A DNA stretch of 64,000 bases from NCBI GenBank assembly GCA_964342825.1, contig CAYFHO010000011.1, positions 37,824-101,823 on the forward strand, given 5' to 3'. The notes beneath the pieces were generated by a model that saw only the letters and a program-made list of their open reading frames with translations, had not been told where the DNA came from and ran no database searches. The stretch's first letter is position 1, and every line of letters begins with the position of its first letter. The stretch comes from AAA164-E04 sp964342825 (GTDB lineage: Bacteria; Verrucomicrobiota; Verrucomicrobiia; Limisphaerales; AAA164-E04). This document shows, in pieces, positions 1-8,376 of the stretch. A program made the translations under genes and the position numbers.

Positions 1-148
1 AATTGCCTTCCAGGGTCCAATTTATCGCGTCATCATAGGCGTCCGCTTGAATAAACTGCGCTGATGTGGTCAAAAGGACAAAGGCCAACGCCGCTTTCAA
101 GAGCAACGTGGACAATGGTTGAATCCTTTGTTCATTGAAGATCCCCAT
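1..148 (-). CDS. Partial exported protein (N-terminus only)
   Basis: Reading leftward from an ATG at 148, the frame stays open to the window edge, giving 49 residues. After a short polar start (MGIFNEQRIQ) there is a hydrophobic stretch (LLKAALAFVLLTTSAQF) ending near an Ala-Asp-Ala, which looks like a signal peptide. The mature part begins DAYDDAINWTLEGN. A start like this is compatible with several secreted families, but too little is present to name one. No clear Shine-Dalgarno is visible. The gene continues outside the window. Confidence 0.6.
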   Translation of the reverse strand, partial: MGIFNEQRIQPLSTLLLKAALAFVLLTTSAQFIQADAYDDAINWTLEGN

Positions 149-412
149 GATGATTTCTAAGACCATAGCTCGATCCAGTTGGAATGCAATTAAATTGAAA
201 GTATTGAATGGCCCAAAAGATAGGTCAGATCCTGTGTTTGGATCTATGGTTGTCCGAAACGGGTGGACCTTTATTCAGAAACTGACGGTGTCCTTCGATG
301 GTGATTCTTCCCAATTGGAAATGCTTGCTCCTGGCAGATTTGACCAGGAAAGAGCAAAGTGTGTATTCGGGTTTTGGAAAGCGGGAGTCCCTTTTACCCC
401 GTCTTCAACGTT

Positions 413-1810
413 TTACTGTTTGGCGTAGTAAGCGTCCACTTTGTCGCTCACATCCTTGTAATCGATGTCCACTTCATAAATCTGCTTGAATTGCTCGATG
501 GCTTCCTCCGGTTTACTCATTTTTTCGTAGATGAGCCCGAGATCATAGGTCAAATCTTTCCGTTGCTCGTCGAATATTTCCTTCTCCTTGATCGCATTTT
601 GGATGGGTCTGATGGCCAGATCGAGGATGCCTCTTTGAAGGAAACATCGTCCCAGATAGTGGAGGGCCTTGATGCGGATATGAGGATTGGCCTGGGATTT
701 TTGAAACAGCTGGATAGCCTCCTTGTATTCTCCTCGCTCGTAATGCAGCACGCCTAGCTCAAACTTGATGGCCAGATCGTTGGGGTATTGTTCGGAACGA
801 GACCGGCAGTTTTCAAAGGCAATGGTGTGTTTCTTGGATTCCAAAACGTTCTTTTCCTCTTCATAGTTTTCTGAACTTGAATCCAAGGATTTGATTTGTT
901 GATCAATGGCCCTGATTTCCAAATCATCGACCGCCTTTTGAATCGTAGCATCCGGTGTGCCTTCGGAACAGTCCAGCAAACGCTGGTAAAAAGCTCGCGC
1001 CTGATCCAGATCGTTTTTCTGTGTGTAAAGTTCCGCAATTTTTTGGAGTACTTTGATGTTGTTGGGATTTGCCTCCAGTTGGGATAATTGGTCCTGGATC
1101 AGTTGCTCAGCGACATCATCGGTTTTGACCTGTCGTTGCTCTTGTTCCAGGCGGATGGCTTCGTCTTTATCCTTCAGGCTGTCTCGGTAGGATCCATCAC
1201 CTTTTTCGGCGGAGTCGTATCGACCTGCCTTCATGGTGTGTTTTGCGGAAGCATTTTTGTAAGCCTGATAAAGTTCCTGATCAGTTGGGTATTCCGATGC
1301 AAGATCTTTCAGTATTTTTTCAGCCTTCGATGTCTGTCCGGCTGCAATCAACGCTTCCCCAAATTTGAGGCCGATTTCCTTGTCCTTAGGGGCGTTCTTG
1401 TAGGCTAACTCCAAGGATAGAACTGCGGTTCGGTGAAGTTCCAATTTCATCGCTGCGTTGGCCAAAACTTTGTGAGCTGCGACGCTGTTTGGATCTCCGT
1501 TGAGAACAGACTCGGCATAGTCCAGGGCATCGGCAGGTTGGTTTCGTACAGCAATTTGGGCTTTGGCCAGTTGGGGGGAACTTCCTGCAGACCCCAGAAC
1601 TTTGCGAAAAAAACTGGTGCCGCCCGCTTGTTTTTTAAACTGAGTCGCTCTCAGGGCTTCGCGACAATCATAAAAGCCTGGCTCTTTTTTTAACACCGAT
1701 TGAAACAGAGTGATGGCGTAATCCAGATTATTGCGCTCATAAGCCAACTTCCCCTTTGAGTACAATTCACGCAAGGACTTATCAATGTCTGTAGCCTGTT
1801 TTTCTGACAT
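413..1810 (-). CDS. Tetratricopeptide-repeat protein
   Basis: A 465-residue protein with TPR-like helical repeats along most of its length: about residues 12-50, 90-190, 245-285 and 340-460. Consensus-like segments include GKLAYERNNLDYAITLFQSV near the N-terminus and GLIYEKMSKPEEAIEQFKQI near the C-terminus. There is no signal peptide or membrane segment, so it is probably cytoplasmic. A charged low-complexity linker sits around residues 205-235. The ATG at 1810 (MSEKQ) is preferred over an in-frame TTG 24 bases upstream. TPR proteins are scaffolds for protein-protein contacts. The partner cannot be told from the sequence. Confidence 0.8.
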   Translation of the reverse strand: MSEKQATDIDKSLRELYSKGKLAYERNNLDYAITLFQSVLKKEPGFYDCREALRATQFKKQAGGTSFFRKVLGSAGSSPQLAKAQIAVRNQPADALDYAESVLNGDPNSVAAHKVLANAAMKLELHRTAVLSLELAYKNAPKDKEIGLKFGEALIAAGQTSKAEKILKDLASEYPTDQELYQAYKNASAKHTMKAGRYDSAEKGDGSYRDSLKDKDEAIRLEQEQRQVKTDDVAEQLIQDQLSQLEANPNNIKVLQKIAELYTQKNDLDQARAFYQRLLDCSEGTPDATIQKAVDDLEIRAIDQQIKSLDSSSENYEEEKNVLESKKHTIAFENCRSRSEQYPNDLAIKFELGVLHYERGEYKEAIQLFQKSQANPHIRIKALHYLGRCFLQRGILDLAIRPIQNAIKEKEIFDEQRKDLTYDLGLIYEKMSKPEEAIEQFKQIYEVDIDYKDVSDKVDAYYAKQ

Positions 1811-2034
1811 AAAATTTCTATCAACAATCACCAACTGAGGGACAAAATCAAATTTTGTTCTAGCTCAACCCTCAACAGGTTGGACAACCTAGAGCAAGCC
1901 GAGGTTCAAAGTCAATGACTTGGGATTTTTTCTGCGGAGTGCAAACAAGAGCTCTGTTTTGCTCAATAATGAATTTAGTTTCTGCGATGAGGATTCAATG
2001 TATCAGGCTGCAAACGGTTTCTCATTGGGACCAT

Positions 2035-2078
2035 GAAAAAAGGCTGAACAACCCCGGTGACAGAGGTTCTTCAGCCTT
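2035..2078 (-). terminator. Rho-independent terminator of the CotH-like gene
   Basis: AAGGCTGAA (2040-2048) pairs with TTCAGCCTT (2070-2078), and inner AACC pairs with GGTT. Read on the minus strand the stem is followed by a run of six Ts. It lies about 30 bases beyond the stop of the CotH-like gene. Confidence 0.75.
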
Positions 2079-2105
2079 GATGTTTCATCGGAAATCCTAT
2101 TGACG

Positions 2106-4004
2106 CTAAAAGCTGACGGATGATCGGCCATTCCTTGGTCCTTCACCTCGGCTGGGAGGACCTCCTCGACCCGGCCCACCTCCTCGCATACGACTAAACA
2201 TGCCTCCTCTGGCTTCTTGTATTGTCATGTCCACCCTTCCGGCAACAGATGCCCCTTGGGCTACGTCAGCTTCTTTAAATATGAGGCTGCCTGTCAGCGT
2301 TTTGGGCATGCCTCCGAAATTCCATCTACCGCCATTGTTCTCTGGATCAATGGTCCTCATCATACCTTGAAAAGAAACGCCTTTTCCTGAACTGTTTTTG
2401 AAGTCAGTTTTGTCCACCATGAACGTAAATTGAATGCGATGCCCATCGCTTGGACGAATGCCATGCAATTCCAGAGTGGCGCGTGGTTCTCTGGGCTCGC
2501 TGTTTCGTCTGCCGCGCGTACGTGGTCCCCCCATCCCAAAGCCACGTGTTTCCTCGGGTTGAGCAACGATTCCGATGTCGCTTAACGAAATTGTTTCTCC
2601 ATCCAGAACTAAATCTAATTTTGCACTGCCTATCCCTTTTAAGGGAGTATCCTCGCGTTCATTTCTCCAGTTGGTTGCGAAGGAACCTTTCAAACTGCCA
2701 ACTTCCACAACATGCAAAGGAAGTCTTGGTTCTCCCATTGAAATGGGCCAATTCTCCAGTTCTGATTCAATTTCAGCACGTCGAGATTGGACGAACTCAG
2801 TGACTCTTTCCACGCCCCGTTCGACGCGGTCCTGGTTGTCGTGGAGATGTGCTCTCGTCAATTTTTGGATACGGTCCAGGTCAGCCAGGATTTCAGATTC
2901 AGCCCACACATTTTCAAGCAAGTCCTGCATCACCGCTTTGTAGCGCTTAGGGATTCCTTCTGAATGGTAGAGGCGGTTGTTCAGCATGCCTTCACTGTAG
3001 ATTGCTTTCGGTATATTGCCTCCTCCCCGCATTCTTCCGAACGGGCCTGAAAGGTCGGTGAAAGCACCGTCTGCACCCCATGGCATGAAATGAAAACGAT
3101 TCCCGTCCTCAGGGCTGGCATAGGCGAAATAATTATTTTGGTTGTTGGAATAGCCATCCCAAAAAGCGATCAAGTTTTCCATCGCCCAGAACCGAATGAA
3201 TTGATCCAGGTTTACTAGTTCCTCGGCGTCCTTGAGATTGAAGCCTTCCTGAGTCTCGACCAGTTTTGCCAATTCAATTGCTCTTGATTTGTCCTTTCGA
3301 GTGCGTTTGTTTTTTGCCTCAATGCGATCGATTGCTTTTGGGTAAAAATCCGCCAGTGTTCCCTCATAAAATTCACCTGAATCATCTCCAAAGTGGTTTT
3401 TCAAAAATGGACTACGAACCGACTCCACGTGGGAATAAACGCCTAGGTATTCTCCATTGACAGTTACTTTTGCAAAACTTACTCGAGGAGCCGGAATTCC
3501 TGCTTTGTTAAACAGCTTGTAGGTAAGGTATTGGCTGGCCAGAGATTCATCCTGAACGTTGTTGTTTAAGGTCAGCCGATCCAATCCCTTTACAGGTGAT
3601 TGATCCACATACTCGTCAAATTTAATCTTGAACGATGGTCGATCCGAGTTGAGGGAACCAATAAATCCTTTGGTGCGGATGCCGACTTGATTGATTTCGG
3701 TGCCATTGACCTTTATATCCGCTTTAAACTGTGTGAATCTGTCCGTAGGCATCTCACCCCCAAACATAAAGCCCATGCCAGAATTGCTTCGATCACTTTC
3801 ACTTCGCAGTTTCTTCCAATCTTCGGAAGCCATTTTTATCTGAACCTCCATAAGTTGATCCGTTTGAAACAGATCTTGAGCTTTTAATTTTTCCGCCTGA
3901 GCGCCTTGCTCGATTGTTGTTAACCACAATGACACCAATAGAATACACAACATTCTGTTAGCCAGGGAGTATTCTCGGTTGCGTTTTGCTTGTATGATTT
4001 TCAT
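2106..4004 (-). CDS. Secreted CotH-like protein kinase family protein
   Basis: A 632-residue protein with a signal peptide at its N-terminus (hydrophobic MLCILLVSLWL ending around AQA). The central 350 residues match the CotH fold, a protein-kinase-like family first known from spore coats and also found as secreted proteins in Planctomycetota and Verrucomicrobiota. Supporting segments are SDRPSFKIKFDEY, a GVYSHVESVRSPFLKNHFG strand-helix region, and QNNYFAYASPEDG followed by FMPWGADGAFTD, where CotH keeps its metal-binding aspartate. The rest is a beta-rich C-terminal part ending in an Arg-Gly-rich tail. No CotA-like substrate gene is adjacent. The substrate is unknown. Confidence 0.8.
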   Translation of the reverse strand: MKIIQAKRNREYSLANRMLCILLVSLWLTTIEQGAQAEKLKAQDLFQTDQLMEVQIKMASEDWKKLRSESDRSNSGMGFMFGGEMPTDRFTQFKADIKVNGTEINQVGIRTKGFIGSLNSDRPSFKIKFDEYVDQSPVKGLDRLTLNNNVQDESLASQYLTYKLFNKAGIPAPRVSFAKVTVNGEYLGVYSHVESVRSPFLKNHFGDDSGEFYEGTLADFYPKAIDRIEAKNKRTRKDKSRAIELAKLVETQEGFNLKDAEELVNLDQFIRFWAMENLIAFWDGYSNNQNNYFAYASPEDGNRFHFMPWGADGAFTDLSGPFGRMRGGGNIPKAIYSEGMLNNRLYHSEGIPKRYKAVMQDLLENVWAESEILADLDRIQKLTRAHLHDNQDRVERGVERVTEFVQSRRAEIESELENWPISMGEPRLPLHVVEVGSLKGSFATNWRNEREDTPLKGIGSAKLDLVLDGETISLSDIGIVAQPEETRGFGMGGPRTRGRRNSEPREPRATLELHGIRPSDGHRIQFTFMVDKTDFKNSSGKGVSFQGMMRTIDPENNGGRWNFGGMPKTLTGSLIFKEADVAQGASVAGRVDMTIQEARGGMFSRMRGGGPGRGGPPSRGEGPRNGRSSVSF

Positions 4005-4144
4005 CTTTTTTCTCGTACCCAGAGTCGTTTGACGCCAAATGTGTCAATTAGGTTACATTTTTGTGACGGAGTTTTCTGGAGATGATGACCATGAAAACTA
4101 CCTGCAACCTGGCCATTTGATTTGTCATATGAGGTCTATAAAAA

Positions 4145-4316
4145 TCGTCAAATGTTGCGTGTAAACGTAGTATTTGTTTTATTATCGTCATAAATTGCGA
4201 TTAAAAATCCATAATAATTCTTTGCTTTAGGTTGGCTTAATTGATATTTCTGCATATAAACCGTCATAAAATGCGAAAAATTTAAAATAATTTCGATAAT
4301 TCGTCTTGAAATACGA
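4145..4316 (+). promoter_or_regulatory. Four-copy operator array of hipBA
   Basis: Four related 16-mers start at 4145, 4185, 4261 and 4301: TCGTCAAATGTTGCGT, TCGTCATAAATTGCGA, CCGTCATAAAATGCGA and TCGTCTTGAAATACGA. The spacing is 40, 76 and 40 bases. Each is an imperfect dyad with TCG at one end and CGA at the other (the last base is T in the first copy, the first base is C in the third). They lie directly upstream of a HipB-like repressor gene. HipB is known to autorepress through multiple operators, so these are inferred HipB sites. Confidence 0.65.
4232..4260 (+). promoter_or_regulatory. Candidate sigma-70-type promoter of hipBA
   Basis: TTGGCT at 4232-4237 and TATAAA at 4255-4260 are separated by exactly 17 bases. 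The third operator copy begins at 4261 and would cover the predicted start of transcription, which fits simple repression. The region is AT-rich, so a chance match is possible. Confidence 0.45.
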
Positions 4317-4352
4317 TTTATCGATTAAATCAAATCATGATTGGTTAAACGC

Positions 4353-4703
4353 ATGAAATTCCAAGATTCACAACACGACGACGCTATTCTTCAGGAACTG
4401 GGCAGAAGACTGGCTCAAGTCCGTATCGATCTAAATTTGACTCAGGTAGAATTGGCACGAAGGGCTGGCATCGGTAAACGCACCTTGGAAAGACTGGAAA
4501 ATGGAGAGGTAACCCAAACACGAACTCTGATTCGCATCCTGCGTGAAATGGATTTAATGGAGCGGCTGGATGTGCTCCTGCCAAAATCCACGTTGCGCCC
4601 GTCACGACCAATCATGAAGGCCGATGCACTTCCGAAGCGAGCGAGTCGAAAGAGGTCGAAAATGACCAGTGAGAAAGAGTGGCAATGGGGTGATGAGGCA
4701 TGA
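4353..4703 (+). CDS. hipB: HipB-like antitoxin, HTH (XRE) repressor
   Basis: A 116-residue protein with an XRE-type helix-turn-helix at about residues 14-65 (LGRRLAQVRIDLNLTQVELA, then GIGKRTLERLENG). It has a basic linker and ends in EWQWGDEA. It should bind DNA, repress its own operon and neutralise HipA. The ATG at 4353 is preferred over an in-frame TTG at 4341; no good Shine-Dalgarno supports either. The stop overlaps the hipA start by 4 bases (ATGA), indicating translational coupling. The four upstream operator copies are the likely binding sites. Confidence 0.85.
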   Translation: MKFQDSQHDDAILQELGRRLAQVRIDLNLTQVELARRAGIGKRTLERLENGEVTQTRTLIRILREMDLMERLDVLLPKSTLRPSRPIMKADALPKRASRKRSKMTSEKEWQWGDEA

Positions 4704-6007
4704 CCGTAACCCGGGCCATTGTCAGGATGTGGGGAACCGATATTGGCTATGTAAACCTTCATGAAGGTCAGCAGATTGCGAACTTCGAATATGATCGAGA
4801 TTTCCAGCGCAGTGGTATTGAGGTTTCTCCACTTCGCATGCCTTTGGGCAAGGGGGTATTTCAGTTCCCAGAATTGTCTCTGAAATCATTTCACGGATTA
4901 CCAGGTCTATTGGCCGACTCACTACCCGACAAGTTTGGAAATGCGATCATCGACATGTGGCTTGCAACACAGGGGCGCAGTCCTGAGTCCTTTAATGCTG
5001 TTGAGAGATTATGTTACATCGGTAATCGAGGTATGGGTGCTCTTGAATTCAGACCCGACAAACGGCGTGGCAGGCCTCCGGCATCCAGGATTCACGTGGC
5101 CCAATTAGTCAAACTTGCCTCAGAAGTTCTCACCCACCGTTCAGCACTCGCCACCGTTTTCGCAAACAGGCATGAAGAACAGGCTGTGAGAGAAATCTTA
5201 CGGGTTGGGACCTCTGCAGGTGGGGCAAGAGCGAAAGCGCTGATTGCATGGAATCCTGAAACCAATGAGGTGAAGTCTGGACAGGTTCCAGCCGAGATCG
5301 GTTACGAATACTGGCTCATGAAGTTCGATGGCGTAAGGAATAATCGCGACAAGGAGTTGGCAGATCCTGAAGGATTTGGGGCTATTGAATACGCTTATCA
5401 CAAAATGGCTAGAGATGCAGGTATCAGCATGATGCCTTGTCGCCTTTTTGAAGAAAATGGACGGCGTCACTTCATGACGAAGAGATTTGACCGTACTGAG
5501 GATGGAGGCAAAAGACACATGCAATCGTTGGGGGCCATTGCACATTTCGATTACAATATGGCCGGAGCCTACGGATATGAACAAGCGTTGATGATCATGG
5601 AAAAACTCAATATGGGGAGAGATGCCATTGAACAGCAATTCCGACGAATGGTGTTCAATATAGTGGCTCGAAATCAGGACGACCATGTCAAGAACATTGC
5701 TTTTATCATGGAAAGAAAAGGTAACTGGTCACTTTCTCCGGCGTTTGACCTGACCTATAGCTTCAATCCATCCGGAGATTGGACTTCCGCTCACCAGATG
5801 ACCCTGAATCAGAAAAGAGATGGATTTGTTATGAAAGATTTTGAATCTTGCGCGAGACTTGCCCGCTTGAAGCAAGGGCAAGCAAAGGCCATGGTTTACG
5901 AGGTGCAGTCAGTCGTCAGGAAATGGCGGGACTATGCGGATGATGTGGGGGTTCATCCAGATCAGAGGGACAAAATTCAACAAACATTGCGACTCGATTC
6001 ATTCTAA
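4700..6007 (+). CDS. hipA: HipA-family serine/threonine kinase toxin
   Basis: A 435-residue HipA-like kinase. It has the Gly-rich segment GTSAGGARAKA (about residues 169-179), the ATP-site lysine region YWLMKFDG, FMTKRFDR, the catalytic loop NQDDHVKN (about 324-331) and the metal-binding region SPAFDLTYS. In the best-studied homologue, HipA phosphorylates glutamyl-tRNA synthetase and induces dormancy. Other HipA proteins have other targets, so the target here is not known. It is translated with hipB through the ATGA overlap. All core kinase residues I can recognise are present, so it should be active. Confidence 0.88.
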   Translation: MTVTRAIVRMWGTDIGYVNLHEGQQIANFEYDRDFQRSGIEVSPLRMPLGKGVFQFPELSLKSFHGLPGLLADSLPDKFGNAIIDMWLATQGRSPESFNAVERLCYIGNRGMGALEFRPDKRRGRPPASRIHVAQLVKLASEVLTHRSALATVFANRHEEQAVREILRVGTSAGGARAKALIAWNPETNEVKSGQVPAEIGYEYWLMKFDGVRNNRDKELADPEGFGAIEYAYHKMARDAGISMMPCRLFEENGRRHFMTKRFDRTEDGGKRHMQSLGAIAHFDYNMAGAYGYEQALMIMEKLNMGRDAIEQQFRRMVFNIVARNQDDHVKNIAFIMERKGNWSLSPAFDLTYSFNPSGDWTSAHQMTLNQKRDGFVMKDFESCARLARLKQGQAKAMVYEVQSVVRKWRDYADDVGVHPDQRDKIQQTLRLDSF

Positions 6008-6122
6008 AGAAACTGGTGAAATCCAGTTCAACAAACTAGTGCTTTCAGGTTTTTGATCATCAAGGCTTGGAAATATTATGAAGTTGCGAGGGGCCAGGGA
6101 CGCTATTAGTGTTGGGCGCATC

Positions 6123-7742
6123 ATGAAAAGTATCAAAGCAACGGCTATTTGTGTTCTTTTTGGCTGGGGAGTTTGTGGGGGATTCACTCAGGCTCAGTCA
6201 GCGGAACCTCAGAATCGACCCAACATTTTATTCTTTTTTAGCGATGATTTAACCACTCAGGCGATCTCGGCATACCGTTACGGGATGAATCTTCCTCCCA
6301 CCCCGAACATTGATCGTATTGCCAATGAAGGGATGCTGTTTGAGAACAGTTTTTGTGGCAACAGTATCTGTACCCCTTCTCGGGCAACAGTCATGACCGG
6401 TTTACATAGCCACAAGAATGGCATCGTAAATCTGGCAGGTGCCCTGGATCCAGACAGGCCCACCTGGCCAAAGATGTTGCAGAAAAACGGATACACCACT
6501 GCCATTTTTGGAAAATGGCATATGAAAACCCGACCTGTTGGTTTTGACGCTTGGGAAGTTTTGAGTGGGCAGGGGAGCTACTACAATCCCCACTTACACA
6601 ATGCCAACGGTAGCCGGGAAATCGAGGGGCATTCCACAGATATCATTACGGATCTTGCTCTCGACTGGTTAAAAGAACGTGATCATTCAAAGCCCTTTGC
6701 GCTGATGATACAACACAAGGCCCCACACCGTAATTGGAAGCCCAGTATCAAGGACCTGGAACTTTACAGGGGCATCACCTTTCCGGAACCTCCCAGCCTA
6801 TTTGACAACTACGAATCCCGTGTTTCTGCTGCAAACCACAAGATGGGGATCGATGAACACATGAGGATGGCAAGCGATCTCATGCTGTTTGAAACTGAGC
6901 AGGATTTAAGTGTTATATCGCGGTTCACACCTGAGCAGCGAAAGGCTTACATCGCGGCCTTCGAAGAAGAGAACAAAGCTTTTCTGGCAAATCCACCAAC
7001 AGGCAAAGAGTTGGTGCGGTGGAAATACCAACGTTACATGCGCAATTATCTTCGATGTGTGGCTGGCGTGGATCGAAACGTGGGGCGTGTACTGGATCGA
7101 TTAGATGAGATGGGATTGTCTGAAAATACCATGGTTGTCTATTGCGCTGATCAAGGGTTTTATCTGGGGGAACACGGTTGGTTCGACAAGCGATGGGCTT
7201 ATGAAGAGTCCATGAAAATGCCTTTGATCATTCGCTGGCCGGGTAAAGTCAAGCCGGGCACACGTGCCAAGGCCATGGTGCAAAACATTGATTATGCTTC
7301 TACGTTCCTGGATGTTGCCGGATTGGAACCTGATTGGGAAGTTCATGGTGTTAGCTTTTTAAAAATCCTCAAAAACGGAGGCTCCACGCCCGAAAATTGG
7401 CGTGACACTCTCTATTATCGATACATTGACGGGGGGCATGGTGTCGCCAAGCACAGCGCAATCCGGACTCAAAAATACAAGTTGCTTTATTTTGATCACC
7501 CTCGCACACCGGCCGAAGAGGCGAGCAGGTGGGAGCTTTTCGATCTGGCCAAAGACCCTCAGGAGATGGCAAACCTTGCTGCCAATGCGGACTATGCATC
7601 CATCCTAACCGAAATGAAGAAACGGTTTTGGGAAACCAGGAAATATTATTCCGATACTGATGAAAGTGTATGGGATGCTCCTGTCCGGAAAAAATATCCC
7701 AGCGAACAGCTCATACGGGCTTTAAGGCGTCCGCGTCGATGA
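6123..7742 (+). CDS. Secreted sulfatase (formylglycine type)
   Basis: A 539-residue arylsulfatase-family enzyme with a signal peptide (MKSIKATAICVLFGWGVCGG, cleavage near QSA). Metal-site strand RPNILFFFSDD follows. The C-T-P-S-R signature at Cys83 is the site converted to formylglycine by a sulfatase-modifying enzyme. KWH and the HKAPHRNW region supply further active-site residues. An upstream in-frame ATG at 6078 would add 15 residues ahead of the signal peptide, so 6123 is preferred. The substrate is unknown; such enzymes in this phylum usually remove sulfate from algal or host polysaccharides. Divided from hipA by 115 bases. Confidence 0.9.
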   Translation: MKSIKATAICVLFGWGVCGGFTQAQSAEPQNRPNILFFFSDDLTTQAISAYRYGMNLPPTPNIDRIANEGMLFENSFCGNSICTPSRATVMTGLHSHKNGIVNLAGALDPDRPTWPKMLQKNGYTTAIFGKWHMKTRPVGFDAWEVLSGQGSYYNPHLHNANGSREIEGHSTDIITDLALDWLKERDHSKPFALMIQHKAPHRNWKPSIKDLELYRGITFPEPPSLFDNYESRVSAANHKMGIDEHMRMASDLMLFETEQDLSVISRFTPEQRKAYIAAFEEENKAFLANPPTGKELVRWKYQRYMRNYLRCVAGVDRNVGRVLDRLDEMGLSENTMVVYCADQGFYLGEHGWFDKRWAYEESMKMPLIIRWPGKVKPGTRAKAMVQNIDYASTFLDVAGLEPDWEVHGVSFLKILKNGGSTPENWRDTLYYRYIDGGHGVAKHSAIRTQKYKLLYFDHPRTPAEEASRWELFDLAKDPQEMANLAANADYASILTEMKKRFWETRKYYSDTDESVWDAPVRKKYPSEQLIRALRRPRR

Positions 7743-7770
7743 GGCTCAATCTTTGATCAGTGACTTGCGC

Positions 7771-8370
7771 ATGCTACCTGTCCATTATCTGACCATGGCA
7801 TTCATCCTTTCGATACTGGCTCATTTGCTCTTGGATGCGGAGGAGAGCAACCGTGTCCCATTGATCAACATGATTCCTGCAATTGAAAAGCTGGGGGCCG
7901 AATGGGCGCAATCTGAGCTGATTTATTATCTGGATCCCAACCACCAGCCTGAATGGTATGTTCCCAAGGATCAGCCTGATCCTGAGGCTTTTAAAACATT
8001 TTTGGAACGCACTGCCAGTCGGCTCGGGTGCGATGCCTTGTTGAAGGTTGCATTTGGTAAAGGAGAATTGGCGATCAATTCAGGTGGTCATTTTGTTTTT
8101 CTCTATCGATGGGGAAATCAGGAAGCTTTATCAGTTGAATGGTCTGAACTCCTCGAGAAAGCTCCATTAAATCAGGATGAGGTTCCACCTGTTGGTAGTG
8201 CTTCCTGCTGGGCACATCATGACTTGTTCCATTCTTTGGCATTTCGACGAGGACCTTACTTGGTGCGAGTGGAGTGTGGCCGCAGTGAAAACTTTTTAGG
8301 TCTCCTTGCACTGGCTGAAGCTGTTGATCTAAATATTTTGAAAGCCACAAAACAACAGCCAGGCCCTTGA
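7771..8370 (+). CDS. Small exported protein of unknown function
   Basis: About 199 residues, beginning 28 bases after the sulfatase stop, so it may be cotranscribed with it. The N-terminus has a hydrophobic segment (YLTMAFILSILAHLLLDAEE) that could be a signal peptide or an anchor. The rest is soluble with no motif I recognise; there are Cys residues in RLGCDALL, SASCWAHH and RVECGRS. Start choice is uncertain between ATGs at 7771 and 7795, and a TTG at 7753 is also in frame. It converges with the PEP-CTERM gene 6 bases downstream. Confidence 0.6.
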   Translation: MLPVHYLTMAFILSILAHLLLDAEESNRVPLINMIPAIEKLGAEWAQSELIYYLDPNHQPEWYVPKDQPDPEAFKTFLERTASRLGCDALLKVAFGKGELAINSGGHFVFLYRWGNQEALSVEWSELLEKAPLNQDEVPPVGSASCWAHHDLFHSLAFRRGPYLVRVECGRSENFLGLLALAEAVDLNILKATKQQPGP

Positions 8371-8376
8371 GGGTTT

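Noticed and set aside
5198..5686. A 162-codon open frame opposite hipA.
   Set aside because: Wholly inside the hipA coding sequence with no recognisable product.
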